Assembly (NCBI RefSeq): GCF_031143425.1
Contig: NC_090446.1
Span: forward strand, 653,935,717 to 653,999,716
Direction: 5' to 3'
Source: Pleurodeles waltl
Taxonomy: Eukaryota; Chordata; Amphibia; Caudata; Salamandridae
Length of the DNA: 64,000 bases
Under the pieces are notes generated by a model, which did not search any database, was not told where the DNA came from, and worked only from the letters and a program-made list of their open reading frames with translations. Below are positions 32,981 to 44,769 of this stretch, one piece after another (position 1 is the first letter of the stretch; each line of letters starts with the position of its first letter). A program made the translations under genes and the position numbers.

Positions 32981-33640
32981 TTCCCCCATCCCTTGGACCT
33001 AGTAGAGAGAGTGAATAGAGTTAACAATAACACATGGGTTAAAGTATGTGCGTCCACTACTCTTAAATGGTCTGATACTCTTCCTCTGCTGCTCATGAGC
33101 ATTCATTGTACTGTGAACAAACAGAAAGGACTGAGCCCCTGTGAGATCCTCATGGACAGTCCAGTTAGAGTCCCTGGTGTTTCTGCTAATGCATTGCTCT
33201 TGATATCTGATGACATGATCTTGGACTATTGCAAATACAAATGTGGTGCACTCTATGTCCTGTGAGGCTCAAAAAGGTACCTCAGTCCAATCAACTGCTG
33301 CATGTCACTGACTGGAGCCCGGCAACTGAGTTCTTGCGAAAAGTAAGTGAGTGTCTGCAACATTGATGAAAATGATAATATCAGTTTCTTTTGGTCACTG
33401 ATACTGCTGTAAAAAATGAAGGGTTGCATGTTTGGCTGCATGTGTCTTTCACAAAGAAGGTGAGAGCTCCAGAGAAGGGCAATAGAGAAACACTGCCCAC
33501 TTACAAAAACTGCATCAGCCAGGGTAAAAGGAGAATGCAAAAGCAAAAGACCAAAAGGGGAAGCCGATTCACTTGGAGTCAACAAAGAGAAAACCTGCAG
33601 AGGACGAAAGGAGAAAGACTAAAACTCAAAGGACAATGAT
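32981..33640 (+). pseudogene. Retroviral pol remnant: integrase C-terminal part
   Basis: An old endogenous retrovirus fragment. The plus strand first reads the end of an integrase catalytic domain and the region after it (ERVNRV, KWSDTLPLLLMS, GLSPCEILM). After stops and a frame change it reads a short stretch like the integrase C-terminal domain (LHVWLHVSFTKKV near 33420), followed by a basic, Lys/Arg-rich end. The GLSP.EILMG spacing is typical of gamma- and epsilon-type retroviral integrases. Stops at 33263 and beyond show it is dead. No gag, protease or reverse transcriptase was found upstream. Confidence 0.55.
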
Positions 33641-34349
33641 TGGTTCTAGTCTTAAAATGGGTGAATTTACTATTTACATATTGGACTGGTACTTAGTCTG
33701 CTGTTGCAAGTGATTTTTCCAACAGGGAACAGTAGATCATGCACTTTAGAACAGAGGAAAGAGAGATGCACACACTTCGCCAGAATGAGTATTGAGAATT
33801 TAATTATGGCACATATCACATGAAACAGTTAAAAAATAGAAAATGCTATCATCAGAGGAGGGGCTTGGAAGAACACGCATCAGTATATTTTCAGCCCTGG
33901 TTCCTCCAGTGAGAGGTTGCTATAAACATGGTACGAATAAGAAAGTAGACTCATATGATTAGGAGTCTGACAAATAACGTGGCTGCTAGGTGGTAATTGA
34001 TAGTCATACACAATAGGATGAGACTGGATCACATATTAGTAAAGGAAGTTGAGGTATGAAAGTTAAAATATAGACAGTGATGTATCTATATTCCAGACAA
34101 TACAAGGAAGCGTGACATGAGTAGTCAAAGGTTCTGGGACAGGGTATGAAAGTTGTTAGACCAAACCTATATTTGATGTGCTTGGAATTAGGGAGGGGCA
34201 AAATGCACTCCATGGAGTATGAAGAAAGATTAGAAGGTATGGAGGAAGGGAACGATAAGGAGTATGAATATGAGAAAAAGGCCCAGTGTTTGAATGACAT
34301 CGAAAAGGTGAATGTTGGCACCCAGTACCAAGAAGAGGGCATTGTGAGC
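33641..34349. other. No supported gene between pol remnant and LTR-like repeat
   Basis: Only short frames occur. If the pol remnant and the repeat at 34350 belong to one provirus, this is where a decayed env would lie, but I see no env motif. Confidence 0.3.
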
Positions 34350-34880
34350 ATGTAGGCCGAAATTATGGAACCTAACTTGACACCCTCTTGCTTAGACCAC
34401 GTGGTTGCACCACCACAGTCCATCGGTACACAAACATGCTTAAGAATTAACAAGGAGGGAATGTAGATGGTATTTTGCTGAGCTCAACTCTTTGTGCTGT
34501 AAGAATCGTAGGAAGGATAGTGCAATGTTCCAGGCTCAAGTTGGCAGATACATCCCAGGGATAGACCACAGTGTAAAAAATGCTCTTTTTTCCACTAGTC
34601 TTATACGGTGTAACATCATGAGCTATTGCGTATTGCTATAGAATGCTTACTGTTCTATTTGTGCAATCTGAACTTTTTGGTCAAATTCAGTTGTTGGAGA
34701 AAGGTATATCTGTCTGTGTTCAGAGATAATGTGTTAAACATTGCTGGAGCCACTGAGCTCAAGGTGTGATTCAGCTGAATAAAACTGCTCTTGAAAAAAG
34801 AATTCTGCTTCTGTAATTTCTTTAAGAGTTGAGCGCTGCCAATTGAGGCACCTGGCCTCACACCATCCGAGTTTCTGTAC
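34350..34880 (+). repeat. LTR-like dispersed repeat, copy 2
   Basis: It begins TGTAGGCCGAAATTATGGAAC and aligns with 18873-19378 throughout. GAATAAAACTGCTC near 34780 could be the polyadenylation signal. Position downstream of an integrase remnant on the same strand suggests, but does not prove, that this is a retroviral LTR. Confidence 0.5.
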
Positions 34881-35399
34881 ACACTGGTGTCAGTATAGGG
34901 ACCCCGGTGAAAACCCAGTAGGAGACAGAATAACTTCAGTTGAATAGGAGAGTGAGATGTAACAACTAGAAATACTGGTCAGCCTGTGCCTGTCAGTTTG
35001 TTTTCAGCTCTGACCCAACATCTTGAAGGCCCGACAGATTGAGTGCTGACCAGCAATTAGCAGCACCGTGGCTATTAGAATGCAGCCATGGTCCCTTACT
35101 CAGGGGCATATCTGCCACAGATCTTGAGGATATGCACTTGCAGTAGGAGAAGGGGCATCAAGGGATGCAGCTGGACACCCCATTGTTATGAGGGCCTCTT
35201 GAGTGCTGAAGTTGCGGCTTCAGACACCAATGACTAGGGTGGTTGCTCCTGAGCTCTGTTTACTGCCTCCTCTGGACATGTGGTCTTCAAATCTACACCC
35301 CATTTATGGTCTCCACAGCCTCTTCCCACATATTTTTTGAGTGAAATCAGGTGACTCTGCAAGTGATTGAACCCTGCCTGCTTTTGGATTCTCCCTTTT

Positions 35400-35850
35400 T
35401 AGGGTCGAGCCTGCGTTGCATGCGCTCGCGCATGCGTATCGCAGCGAGACCCTTTAGTGTTTAGAAAAGGGCTCGGAGCCCTGTCAACGTCACGTCAGTG
35501 TTTTTTATTGGTTCGTGGGCTTGCCTAATAAAATCTGCTTGCTTTCATTAGTCGAAGGCCCGCATATGTCATGCCTTTTCCGGTGGCTAGCCCTCCTCGA
35601 GCGCAGCGACCAAGTACAGAAAACATGCGAGGCTCACTGTTTTCCATCGGGCTTGTGGACTTCTTTTTCTCTAATTTACGAGCGCGATCTCGCTTGGCAG
35701 AAGTCGAGCGCTTTACATAGTTAATTTCACTTTTTCGGGTTATGTACATAAATGCACTTTTGCCCAATAGGTGAAAAGTCGGGTTAGGAGTTTACAACGC
35801 GATCAGCTCTAACATGAGCAAGCGCGAGACCCATTGCATTGCAAATGCTT
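35400..35850. other. CpG-dense unclassified block
   Basis: An island of CpG-rich sequence (GCATGCGCTCGCGCATGCG, GAGCGCAGCGACC, TTACGAGCGCGATCTCGC) in AT-rich surroundings, with an internal AATAAA at 35528-35533. No coding frame. It looks like a repeat terminus or LTR of unknown class. Confidence 0.35.
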
Positions 35851-36659
35851 GTTCTTCTTTTGTCGTGGTCCTCTTTTTGCTCACCTAGCATACAACAGTC
35901 TTTTTCACCTTTGCCTCTCGTTGCACTATTCATTGGTGACCCGCTGAAAGGAAAATGAAGAAAAGAAAAACTTACGAGCATATATTTCCACTGCCTAATG
36001 TACATCAGAATACATTTAGCTATATTAGAATTTTAAATATGACAAAATGACAATGTTAAGTAACAAAATCCTGTTTGCTATTGAAGGTAACAATGACCTT
36101 TTGCCACTTTTAGAAGTTGGTGACTATGATAAACAAACATGCAGCTGAAGCACACATTAACTCCCAATTAGGTGAATATCACTGGGCCTTCAGGACAAAA
36201 AAGCTACACATGGTAAGTTATTGGTCCCTTTATGCTACAATGTAAGCAACCTTATTTGCATGATTCATTTTCTGCTAGGTCTGCGTTTGAAGATCTTAAT
36301 CTTCCTGTGACAGGAGCGATATGCTAGACCAGTCTAACATCTCTCAAATCGTATCCTCTCCACTCACTGAGAAGGGCAAAACTTTGGCTGAATTTTTCCC
36401 AATTCTTAAATTGTTTCGTTGGGCTTCCTGCATTCTGTTTAGTTGGTTTTACTCAAATGGTCCATCATTTCTGAGGCTCTATGTCAAATTCAGAGTTCTC
36501 CCATGAGTAAGATCGAATCACTGGGTATTACCAAAATTTTAGTTAAGCCCCCCTCCCTTGTAAACATGCGTTATAGAAGATGGTGTGGATTTAGTAAATA
36601 AATTGATGGCTTCATTCTTCCGTGGAATAACTAGCTCTCTTAAAATATCTCAAACCCCC

Positions 36660-38300
36660 TGACACAGGCTATCTGCCTCCTGAGTTTCACCCTCTGGCAG
36701 TGGAAAAAAGGAAATGTAAGTGCCTTGAAAAAAATGGCACAGAGGCTGTGCTGAATATGATGAAAGGACTTCTAAAGCAGTGCTTAAATCATTTCAGAAA
36801 ACTATCTCAAGCAGATTTATTTCCTCAGAAAAATATTGCATCCAGGAGTGAGAATCGCAAAATCTTTCGACTCACGTATCATTTCTTCAACCCAAACCTT
36901 GCAATATTTAGGTACCCCCTTCTTTAGAACCTTGTGAGCAGCTCTCAGATTTTCTTGAGTACAAAATTGTTAAATCTAAGAGAAATGTACTGACCTCTAT
37001 ATGGAAGGAACCAAGCGAGACTTTCCTCCTGCTTTCTCTGGAGGAAATAATTATTCACTCCCCAAGTTTAAACACATTGCTCTAGAAGAGCTTGAGTCAG
37101 CTACTCCCAGCTGTAAATCAGGATCTCCTTCTGATCGTTGCCCTACCCATGTGCTAGCTCAAGAGATAGCGTGATAAACACAGTTTCAAATACCGTATGT
37201 AACACCTATCTCAACATTTCTAAGGTTCTGGGCCCACGAGAGCAAGCTAAAGTGGTGCATTTCTTAACAAAAAAGACTCTGCTGACCCTGCCACTTTGGC
37301 TAACTATAAGCCAGTTTCTCTCCTCCTTACAGCTACGAAATGTTGGAGGAGAGACATTAATATTCAGTTATCCAAGTATCTGAAACAGCACATCCATCTT
37401 AGTCGGGTTTTAGACTCGGACGCAGTACGGAAGTCGCCTTGTTTAGTAGTATCTGAATCTATTACAATTTTGCTAAATCAGAGTCAGATGCCACCTTAAT
37501 TCTGTTAGCTCTATTGGTAGTGATCAATAACTTGTCATACCATAAACTCTTGCAACGACTTGCAGGTATGGGCATTGGCAGATCAGCCTTAAGGTGGATA
37601 CAGTCCTCCCTTTGTGGTAGTGGGCGTTCTGTGGTGAAGCACTTACTTCCCAGTGAGATGGTGGAAACAAGTTTGGATTGCCGCAGGGTTCCTCACTTCG
37701 TCCCGCATTGTTTACTGTTTACATGCCCCACCCCTCCCTTGACTCTGTTAATCCAGTCTTTCGTCAATAGTGTTGTTTCCTATTCCGATGATACTAAGCT
37801 GATTTTTCTATTTGTAAATATTCAGTTTCATCTCAAGACATTTTTAAGTCATGCCTTATCTGTGTCTTTAATTGGATGGTACAAGGCCACCTGAAGTGCA
37901 ATACTTAAAAAATAGAACTGTTATTCTTCGGACAAGCACACGTGGCATCGTCCAGCGAATAGTGATTGTTGGTTCAGCCTCACTTCCCCCGCTACCTTTA
38001 GTTGGTAGAAATGTGGGTGTCAAATTTGACAAAGGTCTGCCTTTCCATCTCTAGATCCATACAGTTGCTGGCACATGCTTTACCCTGTTATTCGCATCCA
38101 GGAGATTTTTAGATCTGCTTCCTATTATGTGTAAAATCATAGTTAATGCCCGGATTACGCCTACATTGGAACATGCAAACAGTCTATACTTGTGGCTCCC
38201 TCATTATCTGATCAAGAGGCTGCACATTGTGCAGAATACGGCAGTTCACCATATTTTGAATATACCACTTTAATCCCTTATTTTGAATATTCTCCAAAAA
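36660..38300 (+). mobile_element. LINE fragment (CR1/L2/Rex-like reverse transcriptase)
   Basis: The plus strand carries scattered reverse transcriptase blocks in the right order: LANYKPVSLLL near 37300, KLLQRLAGMGIGRSALRWIQ near 37560, a degraded VPQG block near 37685, SYSDDTKLIF near 37780 (active enzymes have YADD, so the first Ala is changed but both Asp remain) and a C-terminal LPHYLIKRLHIVQNTAVHHI near 38200. Multiple stops and frameshifts. The order and spacing match vertebrate CR1/L2/Rex-type LINEs. No 3' tail or target duplication was found. Confidence 0.65.
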
Positions 38301-38395
38301 AGGAAGTTTTTATCTAGTGTCATGACATGCAGGCTTTACATCTATAGGACAGAATCATTGCCCACATCTTATAGTTTTCCCAGCCTTGCCAACTG

Positions 38396-39990
38396 TTAGA
38401 AAAGGGGTCTCTATTTGGCAGAGGTATACACCCTTGTCCCAAGTAGGGACCACAATCCTAGTCAGGGTAAGTCACACATGATCCAAATTATCCTGTGCCC
38501 ACCCTCTGGTAGCTTGGCACTGAGCAGTCTGGCTTATCTTAGTAGGCAATGTGTAAAGTATTTGTGCAATACATAATGCAGTAACACAGTGAAAACACCA
38601 CAAAAATACATCACACGGGTTTAAAAAAATATAAGATATTGATCTGAGTAAATTAAGGTCAAAACGATCACGATTTGATAATCACAAGTTGAAATATCAC
38701 TTTTGCAATGATAAGAAGAGTCTTACGTCTTTAAAAATTGACAAATGTCTCTTGTGTGCACAGAGTACCTGGTATGTGTCAAAATTACACACACGAAGAT
38801 CGCAGAGGAGGAGATGTGTGAAAAACGAAAGGTGTACGTTGGATTTCCGGGCATGCACAGACAATGCGTCGATAGTTTTTCCACGCAGCAAGGGCTTTGT
38901 GTCAAAATCCGGGGCGCAGGCTTGAATCCTCACTGTGATGCGGTGTCTTTTGATGCCCAGGGACGTTGCATGGAAATCCTGGACATGCAGGATGAAGTCA
39001 CAGGTGTTGCGTTGATCCGGTGGACGATGCTTCTGAGTTTCTGACGCATGGCAGGCGCTGCGTCGATTCCTCCTGCAGGAAGTTGGGCTGCGTCGTTCCG
39101 GCTCAGCGCTGAGTTGATCCGGTGGGCTGAACGTCGAAGTTCCGGTTGCAACGCTGGCGCTGCGTCGATCCCCATTCGGGGAGCCAGGCTGTGTCGTACT
39201 GGGTCTGCGGTGCAATGATTCTTTCACCGCTAGGTAGGCTGTGCGTCGATTTTCGCCGCACACAGAGTTCCTTTGAAGGGAAGAAGTCTTTTTGGCCCTG
39301 AGACTCCAGGAACAGGAGGCAAGTTCAATCCAAGCCCTTGGAAAACACTTCTCAGAAGAGCCAGAGGCCACCAAGGCAGCAGGGCAACAGGGCAACAGCA
39401 AGGCAGCAGTCCTTCACAGCAAAGCAATCCAGGTGAGTCCTTTGGGCAGCCAAGTTACAGAATCTGATTCAGATTGTTTGTCCCAGGAAGTGTCTGAGTT
39501 GGTGAGGTCAGGGACCCAGTTTATATACCCAAAGTGCCTTTGAAGTGGGGGAGACTTCAAAGAGTGGTTTTGAGGTGCACAGGGTCCCCTTTCAGTACAA
39601 CCCTGTTTGCCCGGGTCCCAGTAGGGGGGTTTGGCAGTCCATTGTGTGAGGGCAGGCTACTGTCCTTTGAAATGTGTCAGGCCCTCCACCCTTCCAGCTC
39701 AGGAAGACCCATTCAGTATGCAGATGTGTGCAAATGTGACAGTGTGCAAAGTGTGCAGTCCTAAAACCAGCAAGACAGTGTCAAAATCGTGGAGGGAGGC
39801 AGGCAGAAAGTTTGGGGTGACCACCCAGCCAAGAGAAGAAAATGGCTTAGGCCATTTTTTATTAGATTTAGCATCCAGACTTGTCATTCGGGTATTTCTT
39901 TGCCTGGGGGAAAAGCACATACAAGTGGCATGATGGTAAGTTCCTAGAGATTGTTTCATAAAGGGTACCCTAGATGTGTTCATTCCTGTT
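38396..39990. other. Unclassified repeat-like block with recurring TGCGTCGAT motif
   Basis: It begins near TGTTAGAAAAGGGGTCTC. Within 38860-39260 the motif TGCGTCGAT or close variants (GCGTTGATCC, TGCGTCGTTCC) recur at least six times at uneven spacing. A 234-codon minus-strand frame across it is an artefact of this composition. Element class and limits are unknown. Confidence 0.35.
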
Positions 39991-40478
39991 TACTAAATGA
40001 AGGCAAAACTACTGAGTGCTACCTGAGATTACCAGCATTTTATAATGTCTGTTTTGCAGTGCCTTGGCAGTAACCTGTGTTCCAGCTTCTTGAACCCTCT
40101 TACTAATATTGAAATTACTATTTTTTAGAGAAATGCCCTGTTTTTTTAATTTTAATTGTAATTGTCCTAAATAAACTTGTTAATACAATTATAATATTCT
40201 CAATAAAACATAGTTTCACAGTGATATAGAAACCTAAATGGCACCTTGGTATATGGGATACCTCGATTTGCCAAGACAGAGTCGCTCTTGCATTCCCTTT
40301 TGATGACTGATTGGCACAGATTGCCTGGGTGTTATTCCTAATTGGGATTGTTGATACTTCAAATTTATATTGTGTGTATTGTACATGGCAATAACCATTT
40401 TGTGTGCGCTAATATTTTCAACAAGTGTGTTTCACACTATCTATGAAGTGTGTATGACATAATAGAAATACTCTAGAA

Positions 40479-40660
40479 CAGTGTTTCTTAATCTTGTTTC
40501 GTCTGTGGACCCCACTTAATCATTACTGTAATCAGGGAGCCCACTGAATGGTTATTGGAATCCAGTGAGCCTCTCTGAGTTATTACTGGAAGCCGGTGAT
40601 CCTTGCCCAAGAACTGAATTGATTTGAACTACAAAACAATACATAAAAAGATTGATCAAA
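40479..40660. mobile_element. hAT-type MITE, left part
   Basis: CAGTGTTTCTTAATC follows CTCTAGAA (40471-40478), an nTCTAGAn-like target. The interior repeats the phrase pattern of the MITE at 2797 (GTGGACCCC, TCATTACTG, CAGTGAGCC). The right end and second target copy were not found. Confidence 0.5.
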
Positions 40661-41574
40661 CAAGTACATAAATGATAAAATAGTTTACTTAATTCACAAA
40701 AAAGATTAAAAAATAATTAGAAGGTTGGACGTTTTCTAAATTCAATGGGCTCCTCCCATTGTCTAAACTATATTAAGTTTGATGCACTTGCACTGGTCCC
40801 ACAAATCAATCTGAGGATTCTGACATAAATTTTAGTTGCCAATTTCAAATTCCTTCACATTTACATAACTTTTTTCAGTTTTAAATTTTGCTTCTTCAGT
40901 TATATGCACTTTATTAATCTGCTAATAATATTTAATTTTCTAAGAAGCCGCAAACACCCGGAACAGCCTTCGTGGACACCCAGTGGTCGCTGGACCACAA
41001 AATACAATTCAATACTTCTTTTTTCTACCCCTTTTCATTTACCCATTTTTCGTTCCTGCTTGCTCTTCACTTGTTGCTGTATTCATTTATTGCATAAATT
41101 ATGAGTTCTTGTCCACCTAGCTGAAGGCAGAAGTGGCTCATAAAGAACCGCATCCCATTGTAGCTGCAGAAGGGGAGGGTCACAATGACACTGATGGGAG
41201 TAATGGGAAAGAAAGGTTGTCACACAGCAGAGTCATAAGCAAATGATAAATGGAGGGGGAGGGACCAGAGGAGTGTGAAGAGACTGGATGATAGCAGTAG
41301 AACAAGAAGAGGAAGAGATTGATGGACAGAGAGTATGTTGGGTAAGAGGGGGTGACTGGAATAAGAGAAGCTGGTGGGATACAAGAGAATAGGAAAGTAG
41401 AGGAGTTAGCTAGTCACTACTTAGGAGAGACAGTTCAGTTTTGAGGCACTCACTTGAGCTGGATGTTCCCACTTTGTCCCATATAAGATGCATTCTGTTC
41501 AAAAGATTGACAAGAAAACAGTAGTCAAGAAACTAGGCATCAAATTACAAGTCAATTCATCAACCTTGGAAGAT

Positions 41575-43324
41575 GTACTTGTTTTAGCTATAATACATGC
41601 CTTTGGAATGTTGTATATGTCATGCAGAATGTATTGATCTATAAATGGAATGGGGAGGCAGAAGCTGGGAGGTGAGTCTGGGAGACAGTTGGGTGAGAGG
41701 TCTCTGCTAATAAAAACTTAACTTGCTTGCACCTGTAGACTGGTGTTGTTCATGATCTTACAATCTTACAATGGTGACGAGGATGGGATGAGGAAGACCT
41801 CAACACACAATTCAGTTTTCGGATGTACCTTCACCAAGTCGGGTGAGGTCTTTTTAATATGTGATTGTCCCTCGGAATACTCCTTGTCAAAAGCACTGGC
41901 CGTCACCCTGACATGTAACTCGGTGTGTGCCATTTGGTGTAAATTCACTGTGTATAATAACTTTAAAACAAAGTCTGCCCAGGATTTACTTGTGTTAATT
42001 GAGTGAGAGCCTGTGCATAATGACTTTAACTTGACTCCTCAGGATTAATGACATAGCCCTTTATGTTTTCATTTTTAAAAGCACCTTACTGTTTTGTGTT
42101 GTTTTGGTCCCAGCCAACAAATTTGCACACTTAATAAAGGAAATTGTACCTTAATTTGAAGAAAGTTGAAGACCGTTGAGTTTAAACATTGGGTGCATTC
42201 TAAACTGTCCACCTGACTGCGTCACTGAAATGCACACAAATGCACTCTGCCCTGCGTAATACATGACGTAGCATTACACAAACAGCATACTTTAGGCAAG
42301 TGTAGAAACTTAAGGAAACTATAACACTGGCTAAATCTAATCCATTGAATTGGAAGGATGAGGTGAGAGAGGAGAATAGAACTTTACAGAATCACACCTC
42401 ATAGCATGACGTGTACAAACCCCATTTAAACTGTTTAAAGGAAGGTACCCCAACACTGCAGTGGAACCTTTGTGGGTCAATGGTTATGAGTTTGACTTAG
42501 GTAAGAACAGTAACATGGAGGACTGGTGTTTGAGAGAAAGGGAGAGGATTAAGAATAGGAAAGTATATTTGGATAAAAAGTGGTTGGAAAGAAGAAATAT
42601 ATATGGGTCACTGGGTCATTTGTAAAGGTCTGGAAGGAAATAGTGGGAGATTTTCAAACCCAATTCAGGTCATAAAGGTGTTAAGAAATGCTGTTAAAAC
42701 TCAGGACCATTGTGTTTGAAATCTCAAGAGAGTTGTGCTGTACAAAGGGAAATTGTGCTTTTCTAATGATAAACTAGGCAAGTGAAATAGAGATGAGAAA
42801 AGTGCTGTAACAAAAAAACTAGCAGGAACTTATAAATGTCAGATTATGAGAAGAATGGGACAATTAGAAAATCTAACAGGAAAATACAAAAGCCAGATTA
42901 TTTGAAGGATTATGTAAAATAGTGTTTTTCACAATGTAATTTTACTGTTCTATATTTTCTCAGTATCTGGTGGTGGCATAAAGATGTTTTCAAGTTAAAT
43001 GTATAGCTCCACTGTGTAATACGGCTTAGGTTATAATGTAATATTTGAAGAATTTTGCCATTAGGAGACAATTTCTAAAAATTTTACATATGTTTTTATT
43101 TTTGTTTTGTTAAGGGAAAGAGTTGTGTGGTAGTTATAATGCGTGCCTTTGGAATGCTGTATATGTCTTGTAGAATGCATTAGTGTAAAATGGAATGGGG
43201 GAGGCAGAAGCTGGGAGGTGATGCTGGGAGACAGATGGATGAAATCTTTCTCTGCTAATTAAAACTTTAACTTGCTTGCAACTCTAGACTGGTGTTTCCT
43301 ATGATCTTCCGATCTTACAGTACT
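41575..43324 (+). mobile_element. Non-autonomous LTR retrotransposon with 5-bp target duplication
   Basis: Two direct LTRs (41580-41770, 191 bp; 43126-43319, 194 bp) start TGT and end ATCTTACA, sharing GCCTTTGGAATG, GAGGCAGAAGCTGGGAGGTGA (one G fewer in the read here) and ACTTGCTTGCA. GTACT flanks both ends (41575-41579 and 43320-43324). A primer-binding site follows LTR 1, and a purine tract (AAGGGAAAGAG, 43112-43122) precedes LTR 2. The 1355-bp interior has no gag or pol, so it would depend on enzymes of another element. The LTRs have diverged by a visible number of changes, so the insertion is not recent. Confidence 0.85.
41772..41789 (+). promoter_or_regulatory. Primer-binding site complementary to tRNA-Ser(GCU)
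   Basis: TGGTGACGAGGATGGGAT starts one base after LTR 1. It matches the complement of the 3' end of vertebrate tRNA-Ser(GCU), recalled as ending CCCATCCTCGTCG plus CCA, with one mismatch at the fourth base. Confidence 0.7.
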
Positions 43325-43659
43325 GTTAGCACAGTGGGCAGAGAAGGGTTGAAACAGGCCCACATTTGATGTGTGGTTTTGTTTTGTTTCTCAGGTTGCC
43401 ACCTTTGAACCGCACTTATCTATTTAAAATACAGCATAACCCCAGGTCTTTATAGACCTTAAGTGTGCTCATGAGTATGCGCTATATAATCCAGGTGTTA
43501 GATCTTCCACTGTTTAGAATGTGGAGAGCTACCAGTCAAGAACAGAACCAGAGACAGAGACGCGCCAGGCCTGATTATGCACACACATGCACCCATACAA
43601 GCAAATTCATACCTCTTCTTCCTTTACATACTCAAAAGCATTACCCCATAGGCAGACGC

Positions 43660-43970
43660 AGTGAAGGTAAGGCTGAAAGAAGAGGGTGAGGTGGAGAGTC
43701 CCGCGTGAGGTCGAGAGAGAAGGGTGAGGTGAAGAGAGAGGAAGATGAAACAAAGAGACAGGAGAGTAATAGGGTGGAGGAGGAGAAAGGAAGGAGGATG
43801 GTGAGGAGTAGAGAAGGTGAATTGGAAAGACAGGAGGATGAGCAAGAGTGAGAAGAGGGTGAGGAACATAGAGAAGGGTGTGAAAGAGAAAGGTGAGAAA
43901 CAGTGAGAAGGGAATAGAAGCAGAAAAGTGATTTGGAGAGAGAAAGGTGAAATAATCAGAGTACGTTGTC
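43660..43970. repeat. Purine-rich (GA)n-like tract
   Basis: About 300 bp of almost pure purine on the plus strand (GAGGTGGAGAG, GAAGATGAAAC and similar). Open frames here are Glu/Arg/Lys or Ser/Leu/Phe repeats by composition only. Confidence 0.75.
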
Positions 43971-44769
43971 ACAGGATGGCGAGGTCAGGAAAAAGTGAAT
44001 TTAGAATACCTCAACTGAAGTGGCAGGAGAGTCCAGTCAGAGGAGGGCTCTCCCGAAACAGAAGGTCTTGAAAGACAAAGAGAACAAGCAACAGACCTCG
44101 AAGGGGAAGGTGTTGAGGCGGACCAAAGCCAAAGCGATATGACTCCTACTGAACCAGTTGCAGGTACGTCACGAGAAAATCCTGCAGAACAAAGAGAAAT
44201 TAAAAATCCAGCACTGAAAAGAGCATTGACAAAAGGAGCACTGAAGGGAGATAAGTGGCTGAAGTCACAAAGAAACAGAAAAGAAGCAATTAAAGTGACA
44301 GCAATTGAGAAAGAAGTAGACACAACAAGGAAAGAAGATTTAGGTGATGGAGAATTAAATGGAGATCGAAGATAGAAAAGAAAGAGAATTGAAAATCGAA
44401 GGTACGCAGGTCCTGAATGGACGTATGCAATGACAAGTGATTGGCATAGTGAATTTTTGCCTTTTTGTTTTGGTCGAGACATCCCAGGTCACTATTTTGG
44501 CACTTGAAGAAGATTAATGAACTGAACTGTTGAAAACTGTAAACTGAGGAAAAAAGAGACAATTGAAAGTAACCAGAAAAGACTTTTGATACCCTGATTT
44601 GGCAGGCTATTAATTGTTGCTCGATTTGCCAAGCTACCTATTTTTGACAAAGGGTCCTGGAAGAAAGACTGGAAGCTGTAAATAGCTGCTAAGGAAGATT
44701 GAAGGTTTTGTTTTTGGTTTTTGCTGCATAGTTATAATTTTTCTCTTCTACTTTCTGATTCTTTACAGA

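Noticed and set aside
38697..39401. 234-codon minus-strand frame
   Set aside because: It falls on the GCGTCGAT-rich repeat block, with no domain and an amino-acid make-up set by the motif.
41743..42006. 87-codon frame inside the non-autonomous LTR element as gag
   Set aside because: It starts within the LTR, crosses the primer-binding site and has no gag motif.
43607..43972. Ser/Phe/Leu-rich minus-strand membrane protein
   Set aside because: It is the complement of a purine-rich low-complexity tract.
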